The notes: a model not told the origin generated them from the letters alone. A stretch of DNA of 64,000 bases from DASPMP01 sp035758925 (GCA_035758925.1 DASTVV010000132.1:1-64000), one strand, 5' to 3'. Counted from the stretch's first letter, positions 31,110 through 39,799 are shown. Numbers and translations are program-made.

Positions 31110-33551
31110 ATGGACAGACTTCTGACCGATCTCGTGCATTCGTTGCGTCGTCTCGCGCGCGCCCCGGGTTTCGCCACAATCGCGATCGTCACCCTCGCGC
31201 TTGGCATCGGCGCGAACACCGCGATTTTTAGTCTGGTGAAGACGGTGCTGCTGCGGCCTCTGCCGTTTGGCGACGCCGAGCGTCTCATGATGATCTGGGG
31301 CAGCCGGGACAAGGGCGAAACCACATGGCTCGCCGGTCCCGAAGTCCTCGATTACGCGAACGAGAAGTCGACCTTCGAGTACGTGGCGGCGTATACGTCG
31401 TCCGCGGCGAACCTCACCGGCGGCCAGGAACCCGAGCGTGTCATGGCCGCCGCCGTCACGCCCAACGTGTTCCAGGCGCTGCGCGTGGCCCCGCTGCTTG
31501 GCCGATCCCTCTCTCCGACGGACGAACCGTCGGCAATCGCAAACGAGGTCGTACTGGCGCACGGGCTGTGGCAGCGGCGCTTCGGCGGTAACCGCGACAT
31601 CATCGGACAGTCCATTCAGGTCAACGGCAGCGCCCGCACGGTCATCGGCGTCATGCCACCGTCGTTCAAGCTGCCTCTCGATTTCAGCGGCGAGCGGCCG
31701 ACGGAGCTGTGGGTGCCGCTCGACCTGGAGTCCCAGGACTGGTCTTCATGGGGCGACCATAGCCTCATCGGTTTTGCACGGCTGCAGTCGGGCATCGGAG
31801 TGCAGCGCGCCAACGCCGGCCTCAAGGCCGCCGAGGATCGCTGGGTGCGCGATGGCCACTGGAGCAATCGGGACAACGCCGGCCGCGGCGTCGTACCGAT
31901 GAAGGACCTCGTGCTCGGCGATGTCCGATACGCCCTCTGGGTTCTGCTGGGCGCCGTCGGCGTCATCCTGCTCATCGCATGCGCCAACGTCGCGAACCTC
32001 ATGCTGGCTCGTTCCGACGAGCGCCATCGTGAAATCGCGGTTCGCACCGCGCTGGGAGCATCGCGAGCGCGCATCGTCAGGCAGCTGCTCACCGAGAGCG
32101 TGTTTCTCTCGCTCGTCGGTGGCCTGGTCGGCATCGCGCTCGCGTATGGCGGCCTTCGGATGCTGCTGGCGGCACATCCCGCCGGCATTCCTCGCGTGGC
32201 CGACGTGGGCCTCGATGGAATCGTGCTGCTGTTTTCGCTTTTCCTCACCGTTGCCACTGGGATGACGTTCGGCCTCGCGCCTGCGCTCGAGCTTTCGCGT
32301 CCCGACTTGAGCAGGTCGCTCAAGGAGGGTGGACGAACCGGAACCGTGGGACGGGCCCGTCAGCGCTTCCGTGATTCGCTCGCGGTCGCGCAAATGGCGT
32401 TCTCCGTGATTCTGCTCATTGGAGCCACGCTGCTGGTGCGGAGTCTCATGGAGCTTCGCCGCATCGATCTCGGCTTTTCGACGGAGCGCGCGCTCACTGT
32501 ACGCACCGCGCTTCCGCAATCGTCATACAGGTCCGACCAGGACGTGATCGCGTTCGTGCGCACGCTGCGGCAGCGCATCGGCGAGCTGCCCGGCGTCCGG
32601 TCGGTTGGCGCTACCCGACTGCTTCCGCTCACCGGCACCATCGGAGACTGGTCCATCACGCTCGAGGGACGTCCGCGAGTCGAGGGCGAAAACCCGAATG
32701 GAGACTGGCAGGTAGCTACACCGGGCTACTTCGAGACGATGGGAATGAAGCTCATCCGGGGTCGCTTCTTCACCGACGCCGACCATGAGAAGGCACCGCT
32801 GGTCGCGGTCATCAACGAGACCATGGCCAAGCGGTACTGGCCAAGCGAGGACGCCATCGGCAAGCGCTTTCACATCGGCTCGCGGAACCAGCCCTGGATC
32901 ACGATTGTGGGCATCGTTGGTCAGGTGCGGCACAACGCGATCACCGAAACGGCCCGCGCCGAGATGTACGTTTCGCACGCGCAGTGGGCCGCGGCTGGCG
33001 CGTCCGCTTCGCGCGGGATGACCTACGTCATCCGCACCAATGGCGACCCGCTGGCCCTGCTTGGTTACGTCCGTCAGCTCGTTCGCTCGATGGATCCCAA
33101 TCTTCCGCTGGCGGACGTGCGCACGCTCCAGAATGTCGCGGACGACTCGCTCTCCCAGACGCGCTTCACCACGCAATTGCTCACGCTCTTCGCTGCGCTC
33201 GCACTGACGCTGGCTGCCGTTGGCATCTACGGCGTCATCTCACTGCTCGTCACGAGACGCCGCCAGGAGATCGGCATTCGCATCGCGCTCGGGGCCAAGA
33301 CCGGCGCCATTCTTGGAATGGTCGTGAAGCGCGGCATGGTGCTCGCCGCCGTCGGCGTGGGGCTCGGCCTCATGGGCGCTGCCGGGCTGTCGGGTATCCT
33401 GGGCAGTCTCCTGTACGGCGTCACGCGATTCGATCCAGTCACGTTCAGCCTCGTGCCGGCGATCCTCGCCGGTGTCGCGCTGCTTGCTTGCGTGATCCCC
33501 GCGGGCCGCGCGGCGGCCGTCGATCCGGTCACCGCGCTCCGCGAGGAATAG
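31110..33551 (+). CDS. ADOP-type ABC transporter permease (MacB/FtsX), no prefix domain
   Basis: Protein of 813 residues from the ATG at 31110 (GTG at 31104 is possible). It has the double layout of acidobacterial duplicated orphan permeases. The first half has the start DLVHSLRRLARAPGFATIAI, the conserved LALGIGANTAIFSLVKTVLL, a large outer MacB-type domain, and three helices around VILLIACANVANLMLARS. The second half repeats this (SVILLIGATLLVRSLMEL, outer domain, LALTLAAVGIYGVISLLV, IGIRIALGAKTGAIL). It ends PVTALREE as family members do. It lacks the N-terminal prefix of about 60 residues that the other two in this window have, and no PadR gene or ATPase is next to it. Substrate unknown. 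Confidence 0.92.
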   Translation: MDRLLTDLVHSLRRLARAPGFATIAIVTLALGIGANTAIFSLVKTVLLRPLPFGDAERLMMIWGSRDKGETTWLAGPEVLDYANEKSTFEYVAAYTSSAANLTGGQEPERVMAAAVTPNVFQALRVAPLLGRSLSPTDEPSAIANEVVLAHGLWQRRFGGNRDIIGQSIQVNGSARTVIGVMPPSFKLPLDFSGERPTELWVPLDLESQDWSSWGDHSLIGFARLQSGIGVQRANAGLKAAEDRWVRDGHWSNRDNAGRGVVPMKDLVLGDVRYALWVLLGAVGVILLIACANVANLMLARSDERHREIAVRTALGASRARIVRQLLTESVFLSLVGGLVGIALAYGGLRMLLAAHPAGIPRVADVGLDGIVLLFSLFLTVATGMTFGLAPALELSRPDLSRSLKEGGRTGTVGRARQRFRDSLAVAQMAFSVILLIGATLLVRSLMELRRIDLGFSTERALTVRTALPQSSYRSDQDVIAFVRTLRQRIGELPGVRSVGATRLLPLTGTIGDWSITLEGRPRVEGENPNGDWQVATPGYFETMGMKLIRGRFFTDADHEKAPLVAVINETMAKRYWPSEDAIGKRFHIGSRNQPWITIVGIVGQVRHNAITETARAEMYVSHAQWAAAGASASRGMTYVIRTNGDPLALLGYVRQLVRSMDPNLPLADVRTLQNVADDSLSQTRFTTQLLTLFAALALTLAAVGIYGVISLLVTRRRQEIGIRIALGAKTGAILGMVVKRGMVLAAVGVGLGLMGAAGLSGILGSLLYGVTRFDPVTFSLVPAILAGVALLACVIPAGRAAAVDPVTALREE

Positions 33552-33562
33552 CAGCCACCCGA

Positions 33563-34903
33563 TCACGGCATTGGCCGCGGGCGTGGCCAGGGCCACGGCC
33601 AGACATCCACGCCGCGGCGGCCCGTGAGTGCGCGCACCGCCATCAGACGTGTGTCGGCGTCCTTGGAATCCAGCAGCTTGCGGAAGACATCTTCGGATGC
33701 CTCACCGGACCTGATCAGCGCGCGGACTTCGGCACGCTGGACGTCATCCTTCGGCTCGGACTTGAGCGCATCCGCGATTGCTGCCGCGGCCTCCGGATCG
33801 GCGATCTCGCTCAAGGCCCACGCCGCCTTGACCCGCACGTCGGAGTCCGAATCTCGAATGGCTTTGACCAGCGCTGGCGGCGCCTTGCCGGGACGGAGAT
33901 TGCCAACGGCCCAGGCCGCGGTCGCGCGCACCTCCGATTCCTGATCTTTCGCAAGGACGTCCGCGAGTGCATCGACGGACCGGCGTGCGTTCAGTTGCGC
34001 GAGCGCCCAGGCACAGGTTTCCCGCACGCCCGCGCTCCGATCTGACCGTAGCGCCGCCAGGATGGCGTCCGTCGACTCCCGCGCGTTTGAATTCGCGAGA
34101 GCCCACACGGCCATTTCGCGGACTTCGTCGTCCTGATCGGACGTGAGCGCCTCCTGGAGAACGGGAGCGGCGCCGCGATGCTGCAACACTCCCAGGGCCC
34201 ACGCAGCCACGCGGCGGACTTCGCCGCTCGGATCGGTTCTCACGATGCGAATCAACGTTGCGATCGAGTCGGCGTTACCAATGTGTCCGAACGCGACCAC
34301 GGCGGCGCCGCGCACCGTCTCGTCGGCGTCGCGGAATGCGGCCACCAGCGCCGGAGCGGTGCTCTTCTGCTCGATTCTGCCCAGCGCCCACGCCGCGTTG
34401 GCACGGACCGCCGCAGCCTCGTCGCGGAGCGCGCGAACCACTGCCGGCACCTGACTGTCGGCGTCCAGCAATCCGAGCGACACCAGGATCGCCTGCCGCT
34501 CCGGCGCGCCCGCCGTGCCCAGGCGGGCAGCCAGCTCGCGAACCATCGTGGTGTCTCCCATCCTGCCGATGAGCGTCGCCGATATGTGCCGCTCGCACGC
34601 GTCGCTCGACGCGATGCCGTCCATCAGCGCGCGCGATTCATCCGCCGCGAGATGACGGTGACGAAGCGTGTGCATCCGCGATCTGATGTCGCTGCGAACG
34701 GCTTCCGCCGGCGCCATCCAGCGACCGCCCCATGAGTACACGCCATCGGCCGCCAGCGTGCACAGCGCCGGACCGACACCTCGCGCCGCCGCCAGCAGCT
34801 CGCGGACCTCCTGCGCCGCGGCAGGCACCGAGTGCTCCGCGGGAACTTCGCCCTTGCTCACCACCAGAACACCCAACGCAAACGACAGCACTCTCGTGAC
34901 CAT
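33563..34903 (-). CDS. Exported HEAT-repeat protein with Trp-Pro tail
   Basis: Protein of 446 residues from the ATG at 34903, which follows AGAGGTCACC, a good ribosome binding site. An ATG at 34933 lies inside the operator-like dyad and is less likely. The N-terminus (VLSFALGVLVVS) looks like a weak export signal. From about residue 100 on, eight or so HEAT repeats follow, each with AAWAL-type cores (VRANAAWALGRIEQKST, VRRVAAWALGVLQHRG, VRATAAWAVGNLRPGK, VRVKAAWALSEIADPEA). The chain ends in VWPWPWPRPRPMP. The M56-HEAT protein encoded just upstream has the same kind of repeats and the same tail. HEAT arrays bind other proteins. Probably a partner or paralogue of the sensor peptidase. Confidence 0.85.
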   Translation of the reverse strand: MVTRVLSFALGVLVVSKGEVPAEHSVPAAAQEVRELLAAARGVGPALCTLAADGVYSWGGRWMAPAEAVRSDIRSRMHTLRHRHLAADESRALMDGIASSDACERHISATLIGRMGDTTMVRELAARLGTAGAPERQAILVSLGLLDADSQVPAVVRALRDEAAAVRANAAWALGRIEQKSTAPALVAAFRDADETVRGAAVVAFGHIGNADSIATLIRIVRTDPSGEVRRVAAWALGVLQHRGAAPVLQEALTSDQDDEVREMAVWALANSNARESTDAILAALRSDRSAGVRETCAWALAQLNARRSVDALADVLAKDQESEVRATAAWAVGNLRPGKAPPALVKAIRDSDSDVRVKAAWALSEIADPEAAAAIADALKSEPKDDVQRAEVRALIRSGEASEDVFRKLLDSKDADTRLMAVRALTGRRGVDVWPWPWPRPRPMP

Positions 34904-34917
34904 GGTGACCTCTATCT

Positions 34918-34931
34918 GTTGATTTTTCAGC
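34918..34931. promoter_or_regulatory. Putative BlaI-family operator before the HEAT gene
   Basis: GTTGATTTTTCAGC is an imperfect dyad (GYTGA/TCRAC with a 4-base centre) and differs by one base from the perfect dyad at 37572-37585. It lies 15-28 bases upstream of the start at 34903, where a bound repressor would block expression. Inferred target of the BlaI-type repressor encoded at 37177-37569. Confidence 0.7.
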
Positions 34932-34977
34932 ATGACTGAGTATGCCTGCGGCCCGCCGATGGATTCGAGGGCCAGTT

Positions 34978-37173
34978 TTACGGTTCGGGCCGGGGATCAG
35001 GCCATGGCCACGGCCACGGCCAAACACCGGGGCCCTGCCCGGCGATCATGCGGACTGCTCGAGCCCGGATGTCCGGATCTTCATGCGTCATGGCGCGATC
35101 GATGACGGCCTGCGACCGATCGCCCATGAACATGAGCGCGCGAAACTCCGCCTGCAGGGTCTCCGAGTGCCGCTCCTTCAGAAATGCCTCGCGCAGAGCG
35201 GGGATCGTGCCTCTGTCCTGGATCTCGCCGAGCACCCATGCGGCCATGAGGCGCACGTCTTCGTGCTCATCGTTCAGCATGGCCACCACTCGCCCAGGAG
35301 CGGTGCTGAGACCCTGGTGACCGAGCGCCCATAGTGCGCGCTCCCGAACTTCGCCGCTCGGATCCGATAGCGCGGCCTCGAGAGCGGCGACGTCTGCGCG
35401 ACGAGGCATGTTGCCCAGGCCCCACGCGGCCGTCGCCCGCACTTCCTCACCCCTGTCGGTCTTGAGCGCCTCCGCCAGTACCGGTGCGACGTCGCTACTG
35501 CCCGTCGTCACCAACGCCCATGCTGCCATTTCGCGCACCGACTCGCTCGGATCCGACTTGAGCCGTTCGATGAGCAGTGGGATACCCGCGCGCTGGCGCT
35601 GCAGCGCCCACGCAGCTGCCTTGCGAACTTGAGCATCCTTGTCGGTACGTAGAATCCGGCCGAGCAATGCAGTATCGACGCTCTGGCGCTTGGAGTCCTG
35701 GGGTCCCTGGGGACCCTGGGGACCCTGGAACGCCTGCCCTGCTGCTTGCCTGAGCGCGTAGAGCACCGAATCAACCACGGCGCCCGCTGCTGCTCCGAGC
35801 GTTGGACCAGCGGTCTTCGTGACCGCGGTCGCGACTGAAGTACCAATCGTGGTGCGCTCGTATTGTGCCACTTGTGTTTGCTTCGCCGTCGCAGTTGCCG
35901 TCGCAGTTTTCGTCGCCGTTGCCGTTGCCGTGGCCGTTGCCGTCGCCGTGGGCGTGGCGCTTGGCGACGGTGTCGGGGTCCGTCGCGCGTCCAGCCGCTG
36001 CGCGCCTTCCGAGGTGGAGACTCGATCTACCGCACGCTCGTCCGGAAGCGTGTCCCGGCCCGCCCGATGCTGGGCAGCTGCAAAAGTCTGCATTTGCATC
36101 TCCGGCAGCTGGCGCCGGGCAGGTGCCGCGGCCGCGATCGTCAACGACAGAACGCCAAGTCCCAGCGTCAGCGCGACCGATTGTGTGCGGCTCGGAGTCG
36201 AGCGCTTCGCCCTGGGATCGAGAATCGCAAGCATCCGGCCTTCGAACTCACGCTTGTCCGCCATCGGCAGCGCCGTCGCTGGCGCACCCTCTCGCCGAAC
36301 GGACGTCACGATCTCGAGGAGGTGGTTGGCGTACTCGCTGGCGCGTGCACCGCCGCAGGCCAGGACGAGATCATCGCAAGCGCGTTCGCTTTCGGCGCGC
36401 AAGCGCTTGGCCGCCGACCAGACCAGCGGATGAAACCAGTAGATGGCGCACACGACGCGACCAACCGTGTGACCCAGCAGGTCACGCCGGCGCACGTGTG
36501 CCAGCTCGTGGAACAGCACGCAACGACGACGTTCTTCACTCCACTGCTCGGCGCTCGCCGGCAGCACCACCGTGGGACGCAGAATCCCGCACGCAAACGG
36601 CATCTCGATCGCCGTGCTCATGAAGAGCCTGGGAGCGCTCTCGAGATCGAGCCGGTCCGCGACGTCATACATCGGATTCAGCCACGCCTGGTCTTCCAGG
36701 CGGCGCGCCCCGCGAACGATGCGCTCGACCGTAATCGTACCGAGAAGCAACCAACCCAGCACGAGTGCGCTGACGACGCCCCATCCCAGCAGCAAGCTCG
36801 TCGACAGCTCAGGCAGGAATGAATGCGACGCCAGCGAAATCAAGTCCGAAGCAGGCGACGTGGTCCCCCCTGGGGTCTCCAGATCGTTCGTCGACCCGGA
36901 CGGCAGCGGCGGTGTCGGCTCGGATGGCGAAGAACTCGGCATCGGCAGCGACTGATCCACCATCACCAGCGGAGCACTCGGCAGAATCCGAAGTGGTAGC
37001 GGAGACCACGAGGAGATTGCGGGTACCAGCAGAACAGCAATGAGCGTGGCCAACCAGACGACGTATCGCGCACCTGCCGGCGCCTTGCGAAGGCCGGTCG
37101 TGATGCCGATCGCCAACAGCAGCAGAATCGTTGCCTTGGCCAGCCAGACGAGCAGGGTCAGGGTGTCGGACAT
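34978..37173 (-). CDS. M56 (BlaR1/MecR1-type) metallopeptidase fused to HEAT repeats
   Basis: Protein of 731 residues; AGCGGGAGGTAATCC before the ATG is a strong ribosome binding site. Membrane helices lie near 8-25, 38-54, 125-145 and 335-350. The zinc motif FHELAHVRRRD (HELAH 222-226) and the downstream ESERACDDLVL with its Glu are those of BlaR1/MecR1 sensor peptidases, which cut the BlaI repressor in the cytoplasm. After the last helix, instead of a penicillin-binding domain, there is a Thr-Ala run (about 408-430), a Gly-Pro-Gln triplet repeat (484-492) and five or six HEAT repeats (about 505-715). The tail is VWPWPWPWPDPRPEP. The ligand-binding part is therefore a HEAT array, probably facing the periplasm. 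It is 3 bp from blaI. Confidence 0.93.
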   Translation of the reverse strand: MSDTLTLLVWLAKATILLLLAIGITTGLRKAPAGARYVVWLATLIAVLLVPAISSWSPLPLRILPSAPLVMVDQSLPMPSSSPSEPTPPLPSGSTNDLETPGGTTSPASDLISLASHSFLPELSTSLLLGWGVVSALVLGWLLLGTITVERIVRGARRLEDQAWLNPMYDVADRLDLESAPRLFMSTAIEMPFACGILRPTVVLPASAEQWSEERRRCVLFHELAHVRRRDLLGHTVGRVVCAIYWFHPLVWSAAKRLRAESERACDDLVLACGGARASEYANHLLEIVTSVRREGAPATALPMADKREFEGRMLAILDPRAKRSTPSRTQSVALTLGLGVLSLTIAAAAPARRQLPEMQMQTFAAAQHRAGRDTLPDERAVDRVSTSEGAQRLDARRTPTPSPSATPTATATATATATATKTATATATAKQTQVAQYERTTIGTSVATAVTKTAGPTLGAAAGAVVDSVLYALRQAAGQAFQGPQGPQGPQDSKRQSVDTALLGRILRTDKDAQVRKAAAWALQRQRAGIPLLIERLKSDPSESVREMAAWALVTTGSSDVAPVLAEALKTDRGEEVRATAAWGLGNMPRRADVAALEAALSDPSGEVRERALWALGHQGLSTAPGRVVAMLNDEHEDVRLMAAWVLGEIQDRGTIPALREAFLKERHSETLQAEFRALMFMGDRSQAVIDRAMTHEDPDIRARAVRMIAGQGPGVWPWPWPWPDPRPEP

Positions 37174-37176
37174 GGA

Positions 37177-37569
37177 TTACCTCCCGCTGACGCGGGCTTT
37201 CCGAATGCGATCGCGCAACCTGCCGATCTCGTCTTCGTCCAGATCGACGTCGGACATGCGCAGCAGCGCGGTCACGGCGGCGTCGGCCGACCCATCGAAA
37301 AACGTGCGGACTACCTGGTTCAGCGCCTCGTCGGCGGCGCGGTCAGCCGAGACGGCGGGCAAATAGACGTACCGCGGTCCGTCCTCGCGGTGCGTGATGA
37401 GCTTCTTCTCCGCCAGGATCCGCAGGATGGAACGCACCGCGGAATACGTGGGCGGATCCGGCAGGTCTGTCATGACCTCCGAAACCGTGGCCTCGCCGCG
37501 CTGGAAAAGGATGTTCATCACCTGCCGCTCGCGCCGCGACAGCGAGTCCGTCAACTTGGGTTTCGCCAT
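37177..37569 (-). CDS. BlaI/MecI/CopY-family transcriptional repressor
   Basis: Protein of 130 residues from the ATG at 37569. The winged helix covers about 8-75: LSRRERQVMNILFQRGEATV, EVMTDLPDPPTYSAVRSILR, then the wing HREDGPRYVYLP. The C-terminal helices (ADEALNQVVRTFF and the acidic VDLDEDEIGRLRDRIRKA) serve dimerisation and include the region cut by M56 peptidases in known systems. It is followed after 3 bp by its partner peptidase. A perfect dyad ends two bases before its start codon, which points to autoregulation. There is no ribosome binding site before the ATG, so the message may be leaderless or nearly so. Confidence 0.94.
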   Translation of the reverse strand: MAKPKLTDSLSRRERQVMNILFQRGEATVSEVMTDLPDPPTYSAVRSILRILAEKKLITHREDGPRYVYLPAVSADRAADEALNQVVRTFFDGSADAAVTALLRMSDVDLDEDEIGRLRDRIRKARVSGR

Positions 37570-37571
37570 GT

Positions 37572-37585
37572 GTTGATTTTTCAAC
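37572..37585. promoter_or_regulatory. Putative BlaI-family operator 1 (perfect dyad)
   Basis: GTTGATTTTTCAAC, extended to GTGTTGA-TTTT-TCAACAC at 37570-37587, is a perfect inverted repeat with a 4-base centre. It touches the start codon of the repressor gene. Known BlaI/MecI/CopY sites contain TACA/TGTA half-sites, so this would be a different sequence for the family. Confidence 0.8.
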
Positions 37586-37604
37586 ACTCACCCGACTTTG
37601 TCAA

Positions 37605-37618
37605 GTCGATTTTTCAGC
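37605..37618. promoter_or_regulatory. Putative BlaI-family operator 2
   Basis: GTCGATTTTTCAGC has the same centre and spacing as the perfect dyad and lies 33 bp from it (centre to centre), about three helical turns, so two repressor dimers could sit on one face of the DNA. Confidence 0.65.
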
Positions 37619-37704
37619 ACCCCGCCCACAAGTCGGGGTTAAGTATCCAAACCGGCAGTCGCTGCCGTCAGCCCTGTCGGGCTTCTCCGCCAAAGGTGTG
37701 ACGC

Positions 37705-37806
37705 TGATCAGCGCCGATTGAGCCGATCAACGCCGATACAAGCTTGAAATGGCTTGACCAAGAGAATCATCGGCGTCAATCCGCCTGATCGGCGTGAATC
37801 GGCGTT
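37705..37806. repeat. Imperfect inverted repeat of 19-bp units
   Basis: The left arm (37705-37737) and right arm (37769-37805) each hold two copies of a unit close to ATCGGCGTNAATCGGC, in opposite directions, with a 31-base centre. The transcript could form a long imperfect hairpin. It lies in the 283-bp gap between the end of the gamma-glutamyltransferase gene and the blaI promoter region, both leftward, and may end the former transcript. Nothing else is seen in that gap besides the operators. Confidence 0.7.
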
Positions 37807-37852
37807 TCAACCTTTGACTGAGAAGTCCAGGCAGGCCCCTTGGGACGGCGAA

Positions 37853-39763
37853 CTACCAGGCGATCCCGTAATCCTCCCCGTGGTTGCTCGATCCACCCCA
37901 GAACGTCCTGTGCTTCCGATCGAAGAAGATTGCGTTGATCGGTCCCGACGTTCGCGCCTCGAATTGCAGCGTGTAGCCCATGCGCCGCAGCTCCGCCCGC
38001 ACCGATTCGGGTGTCGACGATGCCACGAGCATCCGACCCGGCCGCGACTCATGCTCCCCGAATGAAGAGCGCATCTGGAAGCTGTTGATGTTCGGCGCCT
38101 CGACTGCCTGCTGCACCGTCATGCCGAATTCGACGACGTTGAGAAAGAACTGCAGCAGGTTCTGATCCTGACTGTCACCCCCCTGCACCGCGAACGACAG
38201 GAATGGCTCGCCATCCTTGAGTGCGAGACTAGGCGTGAGCGTGACGCGCGGATGTTTCCCGGGGGCGATCACATTGAAGGGACCATCGGCTGCGCTCGTC
38301 ACGAAGCTCTGCGCGCGCTGGCTCAGTCCCACACCGGTGTTGCCGGCGATCACCGCCGGTACCCAGCCACCGCTTGGCGTGATCGAAACGACCCAACCGG
38401 AGGTATCGGCGGACTGGATGGATGTCGTGCCCCCGTAGAACGATTCCATGAACGCCGAATCGCTTTGGAGATCCGGCACCGGCCGATCCTGCCGGCCACC
38501 ACGAATCGTGTCGCTTCCCACGACTTTCCACTGCGCCAGGAGCTGCGCAAATGGATTCGTCCCTCCCTGGAACGGATACGGATCGCCAGGCTTCACGGCG
38601 GGATCATTCTTGTTCCAGTCGATCTGGGCGTACCGTGCCTTTGCGTACTCCTTGGAGAGCAGCCCGCGCGTCGGCTCTTCGGGCGGCAAATAGATGTCCC
38701 CGTAGTAGAAGTCGCGATCCGCGAACGCCAGGTTCATCGCCTGGTAAAGCGTGTGCACGTACTTCGGCGAGTTGTAGCCCATCGCCCTGAGGTCGGCGTT
38801 CTCGAGAATGTTGAGCGCCTGGAGCAGCGCGGGTCCCTGAGTCCATGGTTGAAGCTTGTACACCTCGATTCCCTTGTACGTCGTCCTCGAGGGTTCCTCG
38901 ACGCGAACCTTCCAGTTGGCCAGGTCGTCCGCCGTAAACAGTCCGCCCTCTTCGCGAACGCCGCGAACGATCTCGCGCGCGATATCACCCTTGTAGAAGC
39001 GATCGTACGCGGCATATATCGCCTCCTTTCGCGATTTCCCCGCTGCCAGCGCGCGCTGCTCGGCGTCCACCAGCTTCCGGAGCGTCGCGGCCAGGTCCCG
39101 CTGCACGAACACCTCTCCGGCGTCCGGCGCTTCGCGCGCCCCACCCAGGTGCGGCAGCATGACCGCCCGCGAATATTTCCACTGCTTCAGTCTGGCTTTC
39201 TGGTTCTCGATCGAGTTCGCGGTTTGAGCCTCGATCGGATAGCCGTCCGCCATCTGCATCGCCGGTGTCAGCACATCCTTTAAGGACATCGTGCCGTACT
39301 CGGCCAGCATCGTCATCAGGCCGCCCGGTGTTCCGGGCGTTACGGCCGCCAGCGGGCCGTACTCCGGCGGATACGCGAACCCCTTCGACTTGTAGTACTC
39401 GGGAGTAGCGCCCGTCGGCGCCACGCCGAGCGCGTTCAGCGCGATGACCTTCTTCGTGTTCGGATTGTAGATCAACGCTTGTGTCTCACCACCCCACGAC
39501 AGCACATCCCACATGGTGGCGACGGCACCCAGCATCGCTGCCGCGGCGTCGACAGCGTTCCCGCCGCGCTCGAATATCATCGCGCCGGCAGCCGCCCCAA
39601 GCGGCTTGCCCGTGATGGCCATCCAGTGTCGGCCATGCAGCGGCGGCTTCTGAGTCCTGATCTGTCGTGCTGGTGGCGCGTCTGCGGAATCCTGTGCGCC
39701 GAGTGGGATGCTGGAGACGAGTGACGTCAGCAGGACAGCGGTGAGCAGCGCTCGATGAGACAT
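37853..39763 (-). CDS. Gamma-glutamyltransferase family protein, exported
   Basis: Protein of 636 residues with a signal peptide (AVLLTSLVSSIPLGAQ). Family blocks: GAAAGAMIFERGGNAVDAAAAM (substrate domain), WGGETQALIY, AVTPGTPGGLMTML, and the autoprocessing site YGGTTSIQSADTSGWVVS, where T446 aligns with the catalytic Thr that becomes the new N-terminus of the small subunit. PSLALKDGEPFLSFAVQGGD is the conserved small-subunit block. The usual TTHxSVVD sequence is TTSIQSAD here, so the His is replaced by Ser. The enzyme group cleaves gamma-glutamyl bonds of glutathione and related peptides, or acylates cephalosporins; the substrate is unknown. Confidence 0.92.
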   Translation of the reverse strand: MSHRALLTAVLLTSLVSSIPLGAQDSADAPPARQIRTQKPPLHGRHWMAITGKPLGAAAGAMIFERGGNAVDAAAAMLGAVATMWDVLSWGGETQALIYNPNTKKVIALNALGVAPTGATPEYYKSKGFAYPPEYGPLAAVTPGTPGGLMTMLAEYGTMSLKDVLTPAMQMADGYPIEAQTANSIENQKARLKQWKYSRAVMLPHLGGAREAPDAGEVFVQRDLAATLRKLVDAEQRALAAGKSRKEAIYAAYDRFYKGDIAREIVRGVREEGGLFTADDLANWKVRVEEPSRTTYKGIEVYKLQPWTQGPALLQALNILENADLRAMGYNSPKYVHTLYQAMNLAFADRDFYYGDIYLPPEEPTRGLLSKEYAKARYAQIDWNKNDPAVKPGDPYPFQGGTNPFAQLLAQWKVVGSDTIRGGRQDRPVPDLQSDSAFMESFYGGTTSIQSADTSGWVVSITPSGGWVPAVIAGNTGVGLSQRAQSFVTSAADGPFNVIAPGKHPRVTLTPSLALKDGEPFLSFAVQGGDSQDQNLLQFFLNVVEFGMTVQQAVEAPNINSFQMRSSFGEHESRPGRMLVASSTPESVRAELRRMGYTLQFEARTSGPINAIFFDRKHRTFWGGSSNHGEDYGIAW

Positions 39764-39799
39764 GAATGGATCCTCATTCGGAGACTCAGGACATGGAGC

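Noticed and set aside
35880..35960. A tandem DNA repeat as a separate regulatory array
   Set aside because: It encodes the Thr-Ala run of the M56 protein in frame and is best described as a coding simple repeat.
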